64,000 nt of DNA, from NCBI GenBank assembly GCA_014239555.1, contig JAAZYR010000001.1, positions 186,001 through 250,000 on the forward strand. Direction: 5' to 3'. The position numbers and the translations under genes are program-made. Under the pieces are notes generated by a model. It was given only the letters and a program-made list of their open reading frames with translations. It was not told where the DNA came from and did no database searches. Position 1 is the first letter of the stretch. The number at the start of each line of letters is the position of its first letter. Positions 43,967 to 53,479 of this stretch are shown here, piece by piece. This DNA is from Acidimicrobiales bacterium (GTDB lineage Bacteria; Actinomycetota; Acidimicrobiia; Acidimicrobiales; Poriferisodalaceae).

Positions 43967-44311
43967 ATGCACAGCACCGATGTCGTCGATCAAGCCCAAC
44001 TGAGAAGTGATCACCCGCAGTTCGGCCCTGGTGACACAGTTAAAGTCCACGTTCGAGTTGTTGAAGGAAATCGCGAGAGGACACAGATCTTCGAGGGGTA
44101 TGTCATAGCGCGACGAGGCTCAGGGATCAGAGAATCATTTACTGTTCGGAAAATGAGCTTTGGCGTCGGAGTGGAACGTACGTTTCCGTTACATGCGCCC
44201 ACTCTCGCGAAAATAGAGCGCATGGCGGTTGGTGATGTGCGGCGGTCGAAGCTGTATTACCTACGCGACCGCATTGGTAAATCTGCTCGAGTGAAAGAAA
44301 AGCGTTACTAG
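43967..44311 (+). CDS. rplS: 50S ribosomal protein L19
   Basis: A 114-residue large-subunit protein at the 30S-50S interface. The [29 protein letters not shown] block and the [15 protein letters not shown] stretch are diagnostic. It is the last gene of the rpsP-rplS cluster, after a 121-bp gap that contains a small GCCCT/AGGGC hairpin (43889-43903). The usual downstream lepB and rnhB are missing; a - strand pair of micro-genes follows. Confidence 0.96.
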   Translation: MHSTDVVDQAQLRSDHPQFGPGDTVKVHVRVVEGNRERTQIFEGYVIARRGSGIRESFTVRKMSFGVGVERTFPLHAPTLAKIERMAVGDVRRSKLYYLRDRIGKSARVKEKRY

Positions 44312-44332
44312 GTCAGCACCTTTCACTGTTAG

Positions 44333-44542
44333 CTAACCACGAGGTCGCCTTCGATGTCGCGCGCTCCAGCAGCCGTAATGCCAATGGCGTCGAAGGTCGG
44401 GCGCGTCTAAAGGAACAGCAACCATGTGGCCTAGTCCTGGTGGAAGATCACGGTTGCATCCTGGGCAAACGTACGTCTTCAACGCCTGATACGGCTGAAC
44501 TCGCCTTACCTCGAATCCCTCCTCGGGTTCCAGATCAAACAA
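44333..44542 (-). CDS. small CPGC/HWH zinc-binding-type protein
   Basis: A ~69-residue protein with VCPGCNRDLPPGLGHMVAVP followed by RRHWHYGCW. The CPGC pair plus the HWH...C group suggest one zinc site. Small actinobacterial proteins with the same pattern are known, often with the uninformative label ATP/GTP-binding. TTG at 44542, with AGGA about 6 nt upstream, was chosen, because the longer ORF from 44680 runs through a different gene in another frame. It lies 8 bp downstream of a 36-residue membrane peptide gene. Function unknown. Confidence 0.65.
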   Translation of the reverse strand: MFDLEPEEGFEVRRVQPYQALKTYVCPGCNRDLPPGLGHMVAVPLDAPDLRRHWHYGCWSARHRRRPRG

Positions 44543-44550
44543 ACCAGTTC

Positions 44551-44661
44551 CTATCCGAAAAGTCCCCAGACGACCAGTGTCGTGGCGGCCAAAATACCCG
44601 CAATCACGAACAAGTAATCGGCCGTTGTTGCTTTGTGCTTTCGATACGGGTTGTAACCCAT
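44551..44661 (-). CDS. 36-residue single-span membrane peptide
   Basis: A micro-gene encoding MGYNPYRKHKATTADYLFV followed by a hydrophobic helix (IAGILAATTLVVWGLFG). The positively charged N-terminus followed by one transmembrane segment predicts an N-in membrane peptide. The MGYNPYR opening recalls short conserved actinobacterial membrane proteins. It is coupled to the downstream CPGC gene (8-bp gap), forming a two-gene unit that diverges from xerC. A role as a regulator of a membrane complex is a guess only. Confidence 0.6.
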   Translation of the reverse strand: MGYNPYRKHKATTADYLFVIAGILAATTLVVWGLFG

Positions 44662-44817
44662 GCTCGCAGTATGCACCCATAGAGCGTTCTTGCCCTTAAT
44701 GCCAAACAACTTAGGGCTTGGAGTCACTCGCCCCAGTCGGGCGTCAAGCTGATGTCAAGGCGGTGGGCGCGCCACAGAGTGGGCTGAAGGTCACTTGTAT
44801 CGGTACCTTTCATAGAT

Positions 44818-45723
44818 GTGAATCTGGACGCGTGGCGCGTGGAAGAGTTCCTTCAGTATTTGACTGCAGCTTCTCCGGCAACGATCGACGCGTACAACAG
44901 CGACTTGAAGGGGTTCATCGAATGGAGCGAAGAGCGTGGTCATTCTGATCCGCTTGCAATCGGTCGGATCGAAATCAGAGGTTGGGTAGCAAACGAGAGC
45001 ATCAAGAAGCCCGCATCAGCTCCTGCAACGATCGCTCGAAAGCTGTCCGCACTGCGACGCTATTTCGGATGGCTCCACCAAAGCGGTCTTACCAAGCTGG
45101 ACCCAACGGCCTATATCACTGCGCCGAAAGGAGATGCTCGACTGCCTCGAGTGCTCCAACGCCAAGAGATTGACCGGCTTTTTGATGAGCCGACACCAAC
45201 AAACTCGCTCGAGTTACGTGATCGACTGACAATTGAACTTCTGTACGGTTCAGGTCTGCGTGCCGCCGAACTTTGCGGGTTGGATGCCGTAAATATAAGT
45301 ACGGAACGAGCGGCTATGGAGGTGCTAGGAAAAGGCGCGAAAACGCGAAGTGTTCCAATAAATGCACCTAGTCGCGATCTACTAAATCTATGGATTCCCG
45401 AAGGAAGCCGAGTCTTTGATCAGGTTTATGTCTCAGGTACTAGAGACCCAACTGCACTATTGGTGAACCGCAGAGGCAACCGACTAACCCGCAGCGATGT
45501 GAGACGCATATTGCTGAGCCTCCTTAGAGCAAAGGGCTTGGCCGATCGATCACCACATGCTCTGCGGCACACATTTGCTACCCACCTGCTTGACGGCGGA
45601 GCGGATCTGCGAGCGATTCAAGAACTTCTTGGCCACGCCGACCTAGCCACCACCCAGATATATACCCATGTGAGTAAAGAACAACTAAGGGAAACGCATC
45701 GAAAACATCACCCACGCGGTTGA
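44818..45723 (+). CDS. xerC: tyrosine recombinase XerC/D
   Basis: A 301-residue site-specific recombinase that resolves chromosome dimers at dif. The N-terminal SAM-like domain is followed by the catalytic domain with Arg in GSGLRAAELCGLD, Lys in GKGAKTRSVPI, HALRHTFATHLL (His-x2-Arg), LLGHADL, and the nucleophile Tyr in TQIYTHVS. Placement before rpsB matches actinobacterial xerC rather than xerD, though sequence alone does not separate them. The start is GTG at 44818. Confidence 0.9.
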   Translation: MNLDAWRVEEFLQYLTAASPATIDAYNSDLKGFIEWSEERGHSDPLAIGRIEIRGWVANESIKKPASAPATIARKLSALRRYFGWLHQSGLTKLDPTAYITAPKGDARLPRVLQRQEIDRLFDEPTPTNSLELRDRLTIELLYGSGLRAAELCGLDAVNISTERAAMEVLGKGAKTRSVPINAPSRDLLNLWIPEGSRVFDQVYVSGTRDPTALLVNRRGNRLTRSDVRRILLSLLRAKGLADRSPHALRHTFATHLLDGGADLRAIQELLGHADLATTQIYTHVSKEQLRETHRKHHPRG

Positions 45724-45893
45724 TGAGCACCGAAGAGAGCGAACTGAAGACCGCTTTATAGGTTGCGTCGCTAGACTTCAGCGGCGGACTCAGATTGGGT
45801 TCGAGTTGACTTACAGCTGAGACGACCTCACGGTCGCCGTTTCGCAACGGTGTCGCTCTCGGCGCAGCAGACTAACCGTGGGGGGAGAACATC

Positions 45894-46835
45894 GTGGCTG
45901 CTGTCGTAACCATGTCGGATCTGCTCAAGGCAGGCGTCCATTTCGGTCACCAGACCCGTCGCTGGAACCCCAAAATGGATCGCTACCTGTGGGGAGAACG
46001 TAACGGTATTTACATAATCGATCTTGAGCAGACAATCGGGCTGCTTGAGTCCGCGTACATGTTCGTTCGTGACACCGTGGCCAAAGGTGGGACCGTACTT
46101 TTTGTGGGCACGAAAAAACAGGCTCAAGATCCGATCGAAACCTACGCCAAAGCATCAGGGATGCCCTACGTCAACCAACGCTGGTTAGGTGGGATGCTGA
46201 CCAACTTTCGGACGATTAGAGGTCGCGTTGACAAGATGCTCGAATTCGAGCGGATGCAGGCAGCTGGCGACTTTGAGAACATGCCCAAAAAAGAAGCCCT
46301 CCTCCTCGGCAGAGAACTTGCCAAACTTCAGCGAAACCTTGACGGTCTTCGGGACATGGAAAAGCTTCCCCAGGCTGTGTTTGTTTTAGATACTCCAAAA
46401 GAACACATAGCGGTAGCCGAAGCGAATCGCCTCAAGCTCCCCGTCGTTGCAGTGGCAGACTCAAATAGCGATCCCGACCTCATCGACTACGTCATTCCGG
46501 GAAACGACGACGCAATTCGAAGCACTGAGCTACTCACTCGGGTTGTTGCGGACGCGGTTCGAGAGGGGCGGTACATCGCTCAAAGCAAGGGCGTAGTTGT
46601 CAGTTCCCCTGACGAACGCAGCCCTGAACAAGAGGCTCGCGTATCTATAGAGCAGGCAGAAGCAGCCCAAAAAGCCCTCGCCGAGGCGGCCGCTCGCGAG
46701 GCCCGAATGGCAGCGGAACAAGCGGCTCAAGCGACACCCGTTGTTGATCCCCCAATAGAACCAGCCGCGGAAATAGATGACGTTCCGGCGGAAGAAACTT
46801 CGCCTGAAGAACCTTCCGAAAGCACCGAAAACTAA
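45894..46835 (+). CDS. rpsB: 30S ribosomal protein S2 with acidic tail
   Basis: A 313-residue S2. The core has [31 protein letters not shown] and the [22 protein letters not shown] segment. From about residue 245 an Ala/Glu-rich helical and acidic tail ([19 protein letters not shown] ... [14 protein letters not shown]) extends it beyond the usual ~230-280. The start is GTG at 45894 ([14 protein letters not shown]). A small CCGTT/AACGG hairpin lies 44 nt upstream in the 170-bp leader. It heads the rpsB-tsf-pyrH-frr cluster. Confidence 0.95.
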   Translation: MAAVVTMSDLLKAGVHFGHQTRRWNPKMDRYLWGERNGIYIIDLEQTIGLLESAYMFVRDTVAKGGTVLFVGTKKQAQDPIETYAKASGMPYVNQRWLGGMLTNFRTIRGRVDKMLEFERMQAAGDFENMPKKEALLLGRELAKLQRNLDGLRDMEKLPQAVFVLDTPKEHIAVAEANRLKLPVVAVADSNSDPDLIDYVIPGNDDAIRSTELLTRVVADAVREGRYIAQSKGVVVSSPDERSPEQEARVSIEQAEAAQKALAEAAAREARMAAEQAAQATPVVDPPIEPAAEIDDVPAEETSPEEPSESTEN

Positions 46836-46872
46836 CCCAATCCAAATCAACTAAAGAGGTACATCAGACCCG

Positions 46873-47667
46873 ATGGCAGATTTCACCGCCAAGGACGTTC
46901 AGGCTCTTCGTCGAACAACCGGCGCCGGCATGATGGATGCCAAGAAGGCGCTTGTCGAAAACGACGGAAATGCTGAAGATGCTGCACAGTGGCTAAGAGA
47001 GAAAGGCATCGCTAAAAGCGCGAGTCGTTCTGATCGAGACAACAGCGAAGGCATTGTCGTAGCTCGTGTCGAAGGCCAAGTTGCTGCAATTGTGGAACTG
47101 AAATGCGAAACTGATTTCGTGGCTAAATCCGATCAATTCGGTGACCTGGCTGAATCACTTCTTGCCTCAGTGCTCGCAGAGGGGGAGGATGCTGTTTCTC
47201 AAGATTCCAGCGGCGTTGAGAACCTGAAACTCACTCTGAAAGAGAATATCGACCTAGGCCAAATAGTTCGATACGTGGCAACTGAAGGATCCGTGATTGA
47301 CGCTTACGTTCACCAACAGAACGGAAGAGGGGTTAACGCCGTGCTTGTGGAAATTCACAATGGCACCCAAGAAGTTGCTCACGACGTGGCCCTCCACATT
47401 GCAAGTAGCAGACCCAAATACCTCACTCGAGACGATGTTCCGGCTGATCTTGTCGCCACTGAACGCGAAACTTTGGAAAACATCACTCGAAACGAAGGCA
47501 AACCGGAACAGGCGATCGAAAAGATCGTTGACGGGCGAATGGCGGGTTTCTTTAGAGACACGGCGCTCCTTGAACAAAAGTTCGTCAAAGACGAAAAGCT
47601 GGGCATAGCTGAACTACTGGGTGCGGCGACGGTAAGTCGATTCACCCAAGTGGAAATCGGCAACTGA
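46873..47667 (+). CDS. tsf: elongation factor Ts
   Basis: A 264-residue nucleotide exchange factor for EF-Tu. The N-terminal UBA-like domain is [21 protein letters not shown]; the [13 protein letters not shown] core contains the TDFVAK motif that disrupts EF-Tu Mg2+ binding. The C-terminal dimerisation part is present (HVA-type [11 protein letters not shown]). The length is normal for the family. It follows rpsB by 37 bp, the conserved order, and ends one base before pyrH. Confidence 0.96.
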   Translation: MADFTAKDVQALRRTTGAGMMDAKKALVENDGNAEDAAQWLREKGIAKSASRSDRDNSEGIVVARVEGQVAAIVELKCETDFVAKSDQFGDLAESLLASVLAEGEDAVSQDSSGVENLKLTLKENIDLGQIVRYVATEGSVIDAYVHQQNGRGVNAVLVEIHNGTQEVAHDVALHIASSRPKYLTRDDVPADLVATERETLENITRNEGKPEQAIEKIVDGRMAGFFRDTALLEQKFVKDEKLGIAELLGAATVSRFTQVEIGN

Positions 47668-47668
47668 C

Positions 47669-48415
47669 GTGTTGGAGGGGACTCGTCGTTGGGAGGGTGA
47701 AAGCCCCTGGAAACGAGTCGTTCTTAAGCTTTCAGGTGAAGCGCTCGCCGACTCTTCCGGCGACAACATCAGCGGTGAAATTCTTCGAGGCTTGGCTTTG
47801 GAGATTTCAGCCGTTCGTGACCACCATGACGTAGATATCGCCATTGTGGTGGGTGGAGGGAATATTTGGAGGGGAATGTCCGGCTCGGATGGAGGGATGG
47901 ACCGAGCGCAATCCGACCATATGGGCATGCTGGCTACAGTGATCAACGCCCTAGCTCTGCAGGACGCCCTTGAAAGAGCAGAAGTCCCTACGCGCGTTAT
48001 GACTGCAATCGGTATGGCGCAGATAGCGGAGCCCTACATCCGACGCAGGGCAGTGCGACACCTCGAAAAGGGACGAGTGGTGATTTTCGCAGCTGGAACC
48101 GGGAACCCATATTTCACCACCGACACCGCTGCGGCGCTTCGCGCTGCCGAGATTGACGCTGATGTAGTTCTTAAGGGCACTCACTCCGGAATTGATGGTG
48201 TTTACACCGCTGATCCGAAAATCGATGCAGAAGCCACGCTGCTCGAAGAAGTCTCTTTCCTTGATGTTCTCTCCCAAGAGTTAGCCGTCATGGATAGCGC
48301 GGCAATTGCTGTCTGTAAGGACAACAAAATGCCGATCGTCGTTTTTGACCTGATGGCGCGCGGCAACTTCGAGTCCATCCTGGGCGGCGCCGCAATCGGT
48401 ACGCTGGTCAGGTGA
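47669..48415 (+). CDS. pyrH: uridylate (UMP) kinase
   Basis: A 248-residue amino-acid-kinase-fold enzyme that phosphorylates UMP to UDP. The nucleotide-binding [10 protein letters not shown], the glycine loop [11 protein letters not shown], and the [22 protein letters not shown] segment are typical, as is [17 protein letters not shown]. The start is GTG at 47669, one base after tsf. It overlaps frr by 4 nt. Confidence 0.96.
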   Translation: MLEGTRRWEGESPWKRVVLKLSGEALADSSGDNISGEILRGLALEISAVRDHHDVDIAIVVGGGNIWRGMSGSDGGMDRAQSDHMGMLATVINALALQDALERAEVPTRVMTAIGMAQIAEPYIRRRAVRHLEKGRVVIFAAGTGNPYFTTDTAAALRAAEIDADVVLKGTHSGIDGVYTADPKIDAEATLLEEVSFLDVLSQELAVMDSAAIAVCKDNKMPIVVFDLMARGNFESILGGAAIGTLVR

Positions 48416-48978
48416 GCGAGTTCGCCCAAGAGATATGTGATGATGCCCAAGAACGCATGCAACGGGCAGTCGAACACGCACAAACCGAGTATGCGACTGT
48501 TCGCACAGGTCGAGCGACTCCAGCGCTCGTCGAAAAGTTGAAAGTTGACTACTACGGCGCAGCAGTTCCTTTGCAGCAGTTGGCGAGCTTCTCCGTTCCC
48601 GAAGCACGCGTACTAGTCATCCAGCCTTTCGATCGAGGCTCAATGGAAGGAATATCGAAGGCGCTCATGGAATCTGACTTGGGTATTAACCCAAGCAACG
48701 ATGGTGAGATCCTGCGTCTAGTTTTTCCGCCTTTGACCGAAGAACGGCGACGAGATCTGGTACGAGTGGTCAAGCAGATGGCTGAGGACGGTCGAGTCGC
48801 CGTCCGCAACCTTCGGCGATCGGCACGCCAGGACTTAGATGCACTCGAAAAAGATAAAGAAATATCATCCGACGATAAAGAACATTTTAGTAAAGATCTC
48901 GACCGCTTCACCCAGAATGCAGTCGACGAAATTGATCGCGCTCTCAGCGTCAAGGAGCAAGAGCTGCTTGAGGTTTGA
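48412..48978 (+). CDS. frr: ribosome recycling factor
   Basis: A 188-residue factor that splits post-termination ribosomes with EF-G. The [22 protein letters not shown] block and the C-terminal [19 protein letters not shown] helix are diagnostic. The GTG start overlaps the pyrH stop (GTGA). Length matches the family. It lies in the standard rpsB-tsf-pyrH-frr-cdsA order. Confidence 0.96.
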   Translation: MSEFAQEICDDAQERMQRAVEHAQTEYATVRTGRATPALVEKLKVDYYGAAVPLQQLASFSVPEARVLVIQPFDRGSMEGISKALMESDLGINPSNDGEILRLVFPPLTEERRRDLVRVVKQMAEDGRVAVRNLRRSARQDLDALEKDKEISSDDKEHFSKDLDRFTQNAVDEIDRALSVKEQELLEV

Positions 48979-48998
48979 TTCAGAGGTCAGGAGTCGAT

Positions 48999-51023
48999 AT
49001 GTCTGATAATGACGCTGACGATATTGAACGTCGACGCCTTGAAGAGATGTCTGACGAGAACGACTCTGGGCCCGTGTTGTCATTTGACTTCGATGAGACG
49101 CCGATACCTCATTGGTCGGAACCTGGATCTGGAGAACTACCCGACGGAGGGGAACGCCCTGACCCACCCGAGGTAGACGCTCGGTCTGAGCGCGGTTCGA
49201 GACTCTTCCCTCAACTTCCCGATGACCCGCACCTAGTCGACACTTCAGACACAGGTCTTTTAGATGTTTTGCGCTCGGACACTATTCCGACGATTGCGCC
49301 TATAGAAGGCGTGGAGCTATTCGACACCGGGCCGATAGACGTAGAAGATGCAGGACCCGACTCCGCGGTTCTGGCTGAATCGGTGTCCGAGTTGAGCGAG
49401 GACGAATACTCCCAAACAGAACTTTCGACCGACGACCTATTCCATGAACCGCTTTTCGAGGACGATGACCCATTCGACGCATCGGCATTCGAGGATGCTC
49501 CGATTATCGGCCGTATCGAGGAAGATGAAAAGCCACATTCCGATAGCGGAACGGTGACCCAAAGCCTCGGAAAATCCGAAGGTGAGAGCGACACAGCGTT
49601 GATGCGCGAGGATCTTCTAGAAGGTGACCCCAGCGCAACTTCGACACACGATGACCACGAAAATGACAGCGCACCAGCCATATCAGACGACATGGCCACA
49701 CCCGAAAGTGATCCGGACCCCTCCGACATTTCGGACGATGAGAGCCCTAGTAGCAATAGCGATTTCTTTGCAGATGAACCGACCGCTGAATTGCGTCTAG
49801 AAGGTGACGAAGACGAATCAGACGACAAAGAAACATCGGAATCGAACGGTCTGACCGACCCTGTCTCAGTCGACCACACTTTTAGAAGAGACGAAGATGA
49901 AACGCCACAAGTTGATTCCCGGCAGCAACCCCGCGTGATTGAGCTTTTCGATACTCCGCCAAGTCAGCGCGCAATGGCTCGGACCCCGTTCGTTGACCGT
50001 GAGACCAACGCTGGCAAAGAAGACAACCCCAACAACTCCGACAACCTCGACGAAGAAGGTGATGATTTGACTCATTTCGGTGGGCCAGCACCACATTGGC
50101 GAGAAGATCGGCGAGACTATGAGGAGCCAAACAAAGTGACTGATGACGACCGAGTGGTCACACATAGCGGCAGCAAAATCGAGGGAACGGGCGCGCCAAG
50201 TGGATCGGGAGGCCGCAACCTTCCCATGGCAATTGCAGTCGGGTTGGCTTTAGGAGCAGCTTTTTTTGGGCTACTCAAAGTCGGCCCGTGGGCGGTGCTT
50301 TGCTTGGTGATAGTGGCTCTAGGATTTGCGGCCACTGAGTTCTTCACGTCGGCTCAGAACCTTGGATATCGCCCCGCGACGTTGGTCGGAATAGCTGCAG
50401 TCGTAGGGTTGACTCTTGGCGCGTACCACAGAGGCTACGAGGCCTACCCGGTTGTATTAGGCCTAACGGTGTTGACAGGGATGTGTTGGTTCCTTTTTGA
50501 CGTCGATTCCGAGCATGTGACAGCGAACCTCGCAGTGACCTTGCTCGGCGTTGGCTGGGTCGGTGGTCTCGGTTCGTTCGCAGCTTTGATCCTTGCCCAA
50601 CCAAATGGGGACGCGATTCTTATTGGTGCCGTAATTGGGACTGTGGCATATGACGTCGGTGGCTACGTCATTGGCAGCACCACCGGGCAGTCCAAGCTCG
50701 CCCCTCGTGTCAGTCCAAACAAGACCTACGAAGGATTACTTGGCGGCATGATGCTGTCGGTAGTTGTCACCACTCTGGTTTTAAATCGTTTCCCCGGAAT
50801 TCATCCGTGGTCAGAATCGATGATGGATTGCCTGTGGCTCGGGTTGGCGATTGCAGTAATCGCTCCCATCGGGGATTTGGCTCAATCAATGATAAAACGA
50901 GATATGGGAGTCAAAGACATGGGAACGCTTCTTCCTGGTCACGGCGGTGTATTCGACCGCTTCGATGCCTTGTTATTTGTACTGCCGACGACTTTCTTCG
51001 TCGCTGACTTAGTTCTCGGCTGA
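48999..51023 (+). CDS. cdsA: phosphatidate cytidylyltransferase with giant acidic N-terminus
   Basis: A 674-residue CDP-diglyceride synthase. The last ~270 residues are a standard multi-span CdsA with SPNKTYEGLLGG and the signature SMIKRDMGVKDMGTLLPGHGGVFDRFD. The first ~400 residues are highly acidic (Asp/Glu/Ser), probably disordered and cytosolic, with two short HW motifs: PIPHWSEPGSGELP (35-48) and PAPHWRED near residue 365. ATG at 48999 is preferred, with GGAG about 6 nt upstream; TTG at 48975 would overlap frr. It makes CDP-diacylglycerol for phospholipids. Confidence 0.93.
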   Translation: MSDNDADDIERRRLEEMSDENDSGPVLSFDFDETPIPHWSEPGSGELPDGGERPDPPEVDARSERGSRLFPQLPDDPHLVDTSDTGLLDVLRSDTIPTIAPIEGVELFDTGPIDVEDAGPDSAVLAESVSELSEDEYSQTELSTDDLFHEPLFEDDDPFDASAFEDAPIIGRIEEDEKPHSDSGTVTQSLGKSEGESDTALMREDLLEGDPSATSTHDDHENDSAPAISDDMATPESDPDPSDISDDESPSSNSDFFADEPTAELRLEGDEDESDDKETSESNGLTDPVSVDHTFRRDEDETPQVDSRQQPRVIELFDTPPSQRAMARTPFVDRETNAGKEDNPNNSDNLDEEGDDLTHFGGPAPHWREDRRDYEEPNKVTDDDRVVTHSGSKIEGTGAPSGSGGRNLPMAIAVGLALGAAFFGLLKVGPWAVLCLVIVALGFAATEFFTSAQNLGYRPATLVGIAAVVGLTLGAYHRGYEAYPVVLGLTVLTGMCWFLFDVDSEHVTANLAVTLLGVGWVGGLGSFAALILAQPNGDAILIGAVIGTVAYDVGGYVIGSTTGQSKLAPRVSPNKTYEGLLGGMMLSVVVTTLVLNRFPGIHPWSESMMDCLWLGLAIAVIAPIGDLAQSMIKRDMGVKDMGTLLPGHGGVFDRFDALLFVLPTTFFVADLVLG

Positions 51024-51034
51024 AAGGCAACTGA

Positions 51035-52204
51035 GTGACTACGGTCGCGGTTCTTGGAGCTACAGGGTCAATTGGTACCCAGACTGCAGACGTTGTCCGG
51101 GCCGAACCCGATCGTTTCGACATCACGGCGTTAGCAGCCTGGTCGTCAGTTGACCGCCTCATCGAACAGGCAAAGGAGTTCCGACCTGATGCCGTAGCCA
51201 TTGGTCAATCAGACTTAGTTGACCGACTTAAGGATGGGGTGCCGGCCGGTACAGAGGTCTTGGTTGGTGAGGCTGGTTTTGAAGAACTAGCAACCCGCGC
51301 TGAGGTGATTGTCAACGGAGTGGTTGGGTTCGCTGGTCTGGGAGTGACTCTTGCAGCGCTGAGCTCAGGGAGACGGCTGGCTTTGGCGAATAAGGAAAGC
51401 CTCATTGCCGCAGGCCCTTTGGTGAGACCCCTGCGTTCGGTGCCAGGTGCTGAATTGATTCCCGTAGACAGTGAGCACTGCGCGTTGCATCAGTGCCTTA
51501 GGTCAGACAACGATGTCGATGCCCCGCGTCATCTAGAAAAGCTGTTACTCACAGCGAGCGGCGGACCGTTCCGAGGACGCAATTCGGCCGATCTAGAAGA
51601 GGTCACGGTCGAACAGGCGCTCAAGCATCCGACTTGGTCCATGGGACCCAAGATCACGGTCGATTCATCAACGCTCATGAACAAAGGTCTGGAAGTAATA
51701 GAAGCCCACGAACTTTTCGACGTTCCATACACCAAAATAGAAGTTGTGGTGCACCCTGAGTCCATTGTTCATTCAATGGCCACCTTTACCGACGGCGCAA
51801 CTATCGCCCAATTATCCGAACCCGATATGAGATTGCCGATCGGCTACGCGCTCGCGTACCCGGATCGAATCCGGACCCCCTTTGGTGCCATCGATTGGAG
51901 CGAGATCAAGTCGCTTAACTTCGAACCGCCTGACCGAGAAACCTTCAGATGCCTTGACCTGGCGTATGAGGCCGGTCGAATCGGTGGTACAGCTCCTGCG
52001 TGGATGAACGGAGCTAACGAAGCAGCGGTTGAAGCGTTCCTGAGAGGGACGATCTCATGGTCAGAAATAGCGACGTCGATAGAAAGGGCGCTTGAACTTT
52101 ACGATGGCGCAACAGCCGATTCGGTCGACGCCGTAGTACGAGCGGACCGACGCGGACGCGAGTGCGTTCAATCGAAAAGCGTCCACAGGGGTTCTGGTGT
52201 CTAA
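51035..52204 (+). CDS. dxr: 1-deoxy-D-xylulose-5-phosphate reductoisomerase
   Basis: A 389-residue NADPH-dependent enzyme, the first committed step of the MEP isoprenoid pathway. The cofactor site is VLGATGSIGTQT; the metal and substrate sites are PVDSEHCALHQCL and KGLEVIEAHELFDV; HPESIVHSM follows. The C-terminal helical domain contains WMNGANEAAVEAFL. The start is GTG at 51035. It overlaps rseP by 8 nt, and ispG of the same pathway lies two genes on. Confidence 0.96.
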   Translation: MTTVAVLGATGSIGTQTADVVRAEPDRFDITALAAWSSVDRLIEQAKEFRPDAVAIGQSDLVDRLKDGVPAGTEVLVGEAGFEELATRAEVIVNGVVGFAGLGVTLAALSSGRRLALANKESLIAAGPLVRPLRSVPGAELIPVDSEHCALHQCLRSDNDVDAPRHLEKLLLTASGGPFRGRNSADLEEVTVEQALKHPTWSMGPKITVDSSTLMNKGLEVIEAHELFDVPYTKIEVVVHPESIVHSMATFTDGATIAQLSEPDMRLPIGYALAYPDRIRTPFGAIDWSEIKSLNFEPPDRETFRCLDLAYEAGRIGGTAPAWMNGANEAAVEAFLRGTISWSEIATSIERALELYDGATADSVDAVVRADRRGRECVQSKSVHRGSGV

Positions 52205-53429
52205 TTCCGCTGCCTCGAACCTCGGTCCTCGAACGCGTGCTCTGGCGGGAGGCGCCGCAGTAGCTGGATCGCTAATTCTGCTCGGATGGGTATCGAAAGC
52301 GATGCTCGCCGTCGCCATGGTCATCGCATTCGTCGTTTTCGTCCATGAGCTCGGACACTTCGTCACCGCCCGAATTACTGGGATGAAAGCCACAGAATTC
52401 TTCTTGGGGTTTGGCCCGCGTTTATTTAGTTTCCGTCGGGGAGAGACCGAATTCGGTATCAAGCCGATCATTGCTGGGGCCTACGTCAAAGTCGTCGGGA
52501 TGACGAACTTGGATGAAGTCTCACCTGCGGATGAACCCCGTACTTACAGACAACAGACCTATCCGCGACGTCTACTAGTTGCTTCAGCTGGATCCCTCAT
52601 GCACTTCATCATGGCGCTGGTAGGTCTATTTGTTCTCTTTTGTTTCATGGGTGAGCCGGTTATTGAAGAAGAAAGTTGGGAAGTAGGAACCGTCGTTAAT
52701 CAAGGAATCGATGGAGAACTAAGTGCCGCTGCGAGAGCAGGCATACAACCGGGTGACCGAATCGTGTACGTCGGAAATGATTCGACCGCCGAATGGGCTG
52801 ATCTGGTGGAGGCGATCCGCAATCGCCCTGGGGAAAAAGTTGAACTCCAAATCTTGCGAGATGGCAGAACGTTGTCAATTGAAACACTGTTGGATACAAG
52901 TCCTGACGGCGCTGGGCTCCTGGGTATCGGAGGGCGACAGGCGATTGTGTTGACCAAGTCGAATCCCGCTGCCGCGGTGGGAAAGACTTTCTCGGAATTC
53001 AGCAGCATGGCCGGTCAATCGATTCGAGGAATTTGGGTGATCGTGGCCAATTTTGGCGAAGTCGTAGATCGAATCTTTTCACCACCGAACGATCCAACGG
53101 CAAATGACAATCTTGAGACGCGACCCGTGTCGCTAGTTGGAGCCGTCCAAATCGGAGCGAGCGATCAACTCAGCGGTTCCGAACGAATGCAACTTTTTGT
53201 CGCCTTTAACGTCTTCATTGGTGTCTTTAATCTCCTTCCATTGTTGCCCCTCGACGGCGGGCATGTCGCGATCGCCACTTACGAACGAATTCGCGAAGGG
53301 AGCAGCGGACGCCGCCACTTGATTGACACAGCCCGACTCCTTCCCTTTACCTACGCAGTTGTGGCCTTTTTGGCCTTCTTTGGTTTAGGAGCCGTGTACT
53401 TGGATCTAGCTAACCCGCTTGGCTTTTGA
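52197..53429 (+). CDS. rseP: site-2 intramembrane zinc metalloprotease RseP
   Basis: A 410-residue S2P-type protease. The HELGHF zinc motif is at about residue 50 in the first membrane segment, and the second catalytic region FNLLPLLPLDGGH is near residue 355. A PDZ domain lies between them (GIQPGDRIVYVGND). It probably releases sigma factors by cleaving anti-sigma factors inside the membrane. The start is GTG at 52197, within the end of dxr. The dxr-rseP-ispG order is standard in actinomycetes. Confidence 0.95.
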   Translation: MSNSAASNLGPRTRALAGGAAVAGSLILLGWVSKAMLAVAMVIAFVVFVHELGHFVTARITGMKATEFFLGFGPRLFSFRRGETEFGIKPIIAGAYVKVVGMTNLDEVSPADEPRTYRQQTYPRRLLVASAGSLMHFIMALVGLFVLFCFMGEPVIEEESWEVGTVVNQGIDGELSAAARAGIQPGDRIVYVGNDSTAEWADLVEAIRNRPGEKVELQILRDGRTLSIETLLDTSPDGAGLLGIGGRQAIVLTKSNPAAAVGKTFSEFSSMAGQSIRGIWVIVANFGEVVDRIFSPPNDPTANDNLETRPVSLVGAVQIGASDQLSGSERMQLFVAFNVFIGVFNLLPLLPLDGGHVAIATYERIREGSSGRRHLIDTARLLPFTYAVVAFLAFFGLGAVYLDLANPLGF

Positions 53430-53479
53430 GTGCGGGCCGCTGAGCGGGATTATCCGGCTGAGGTGACAGACTGTTAAAG

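Noticed and set aside
49211..49879. 222-codon antisense ORF
   Set aside because: Arises from the Asp/Glu/Ser codon bias of the cdsA acidic arm; Ser-rich and without domain features.
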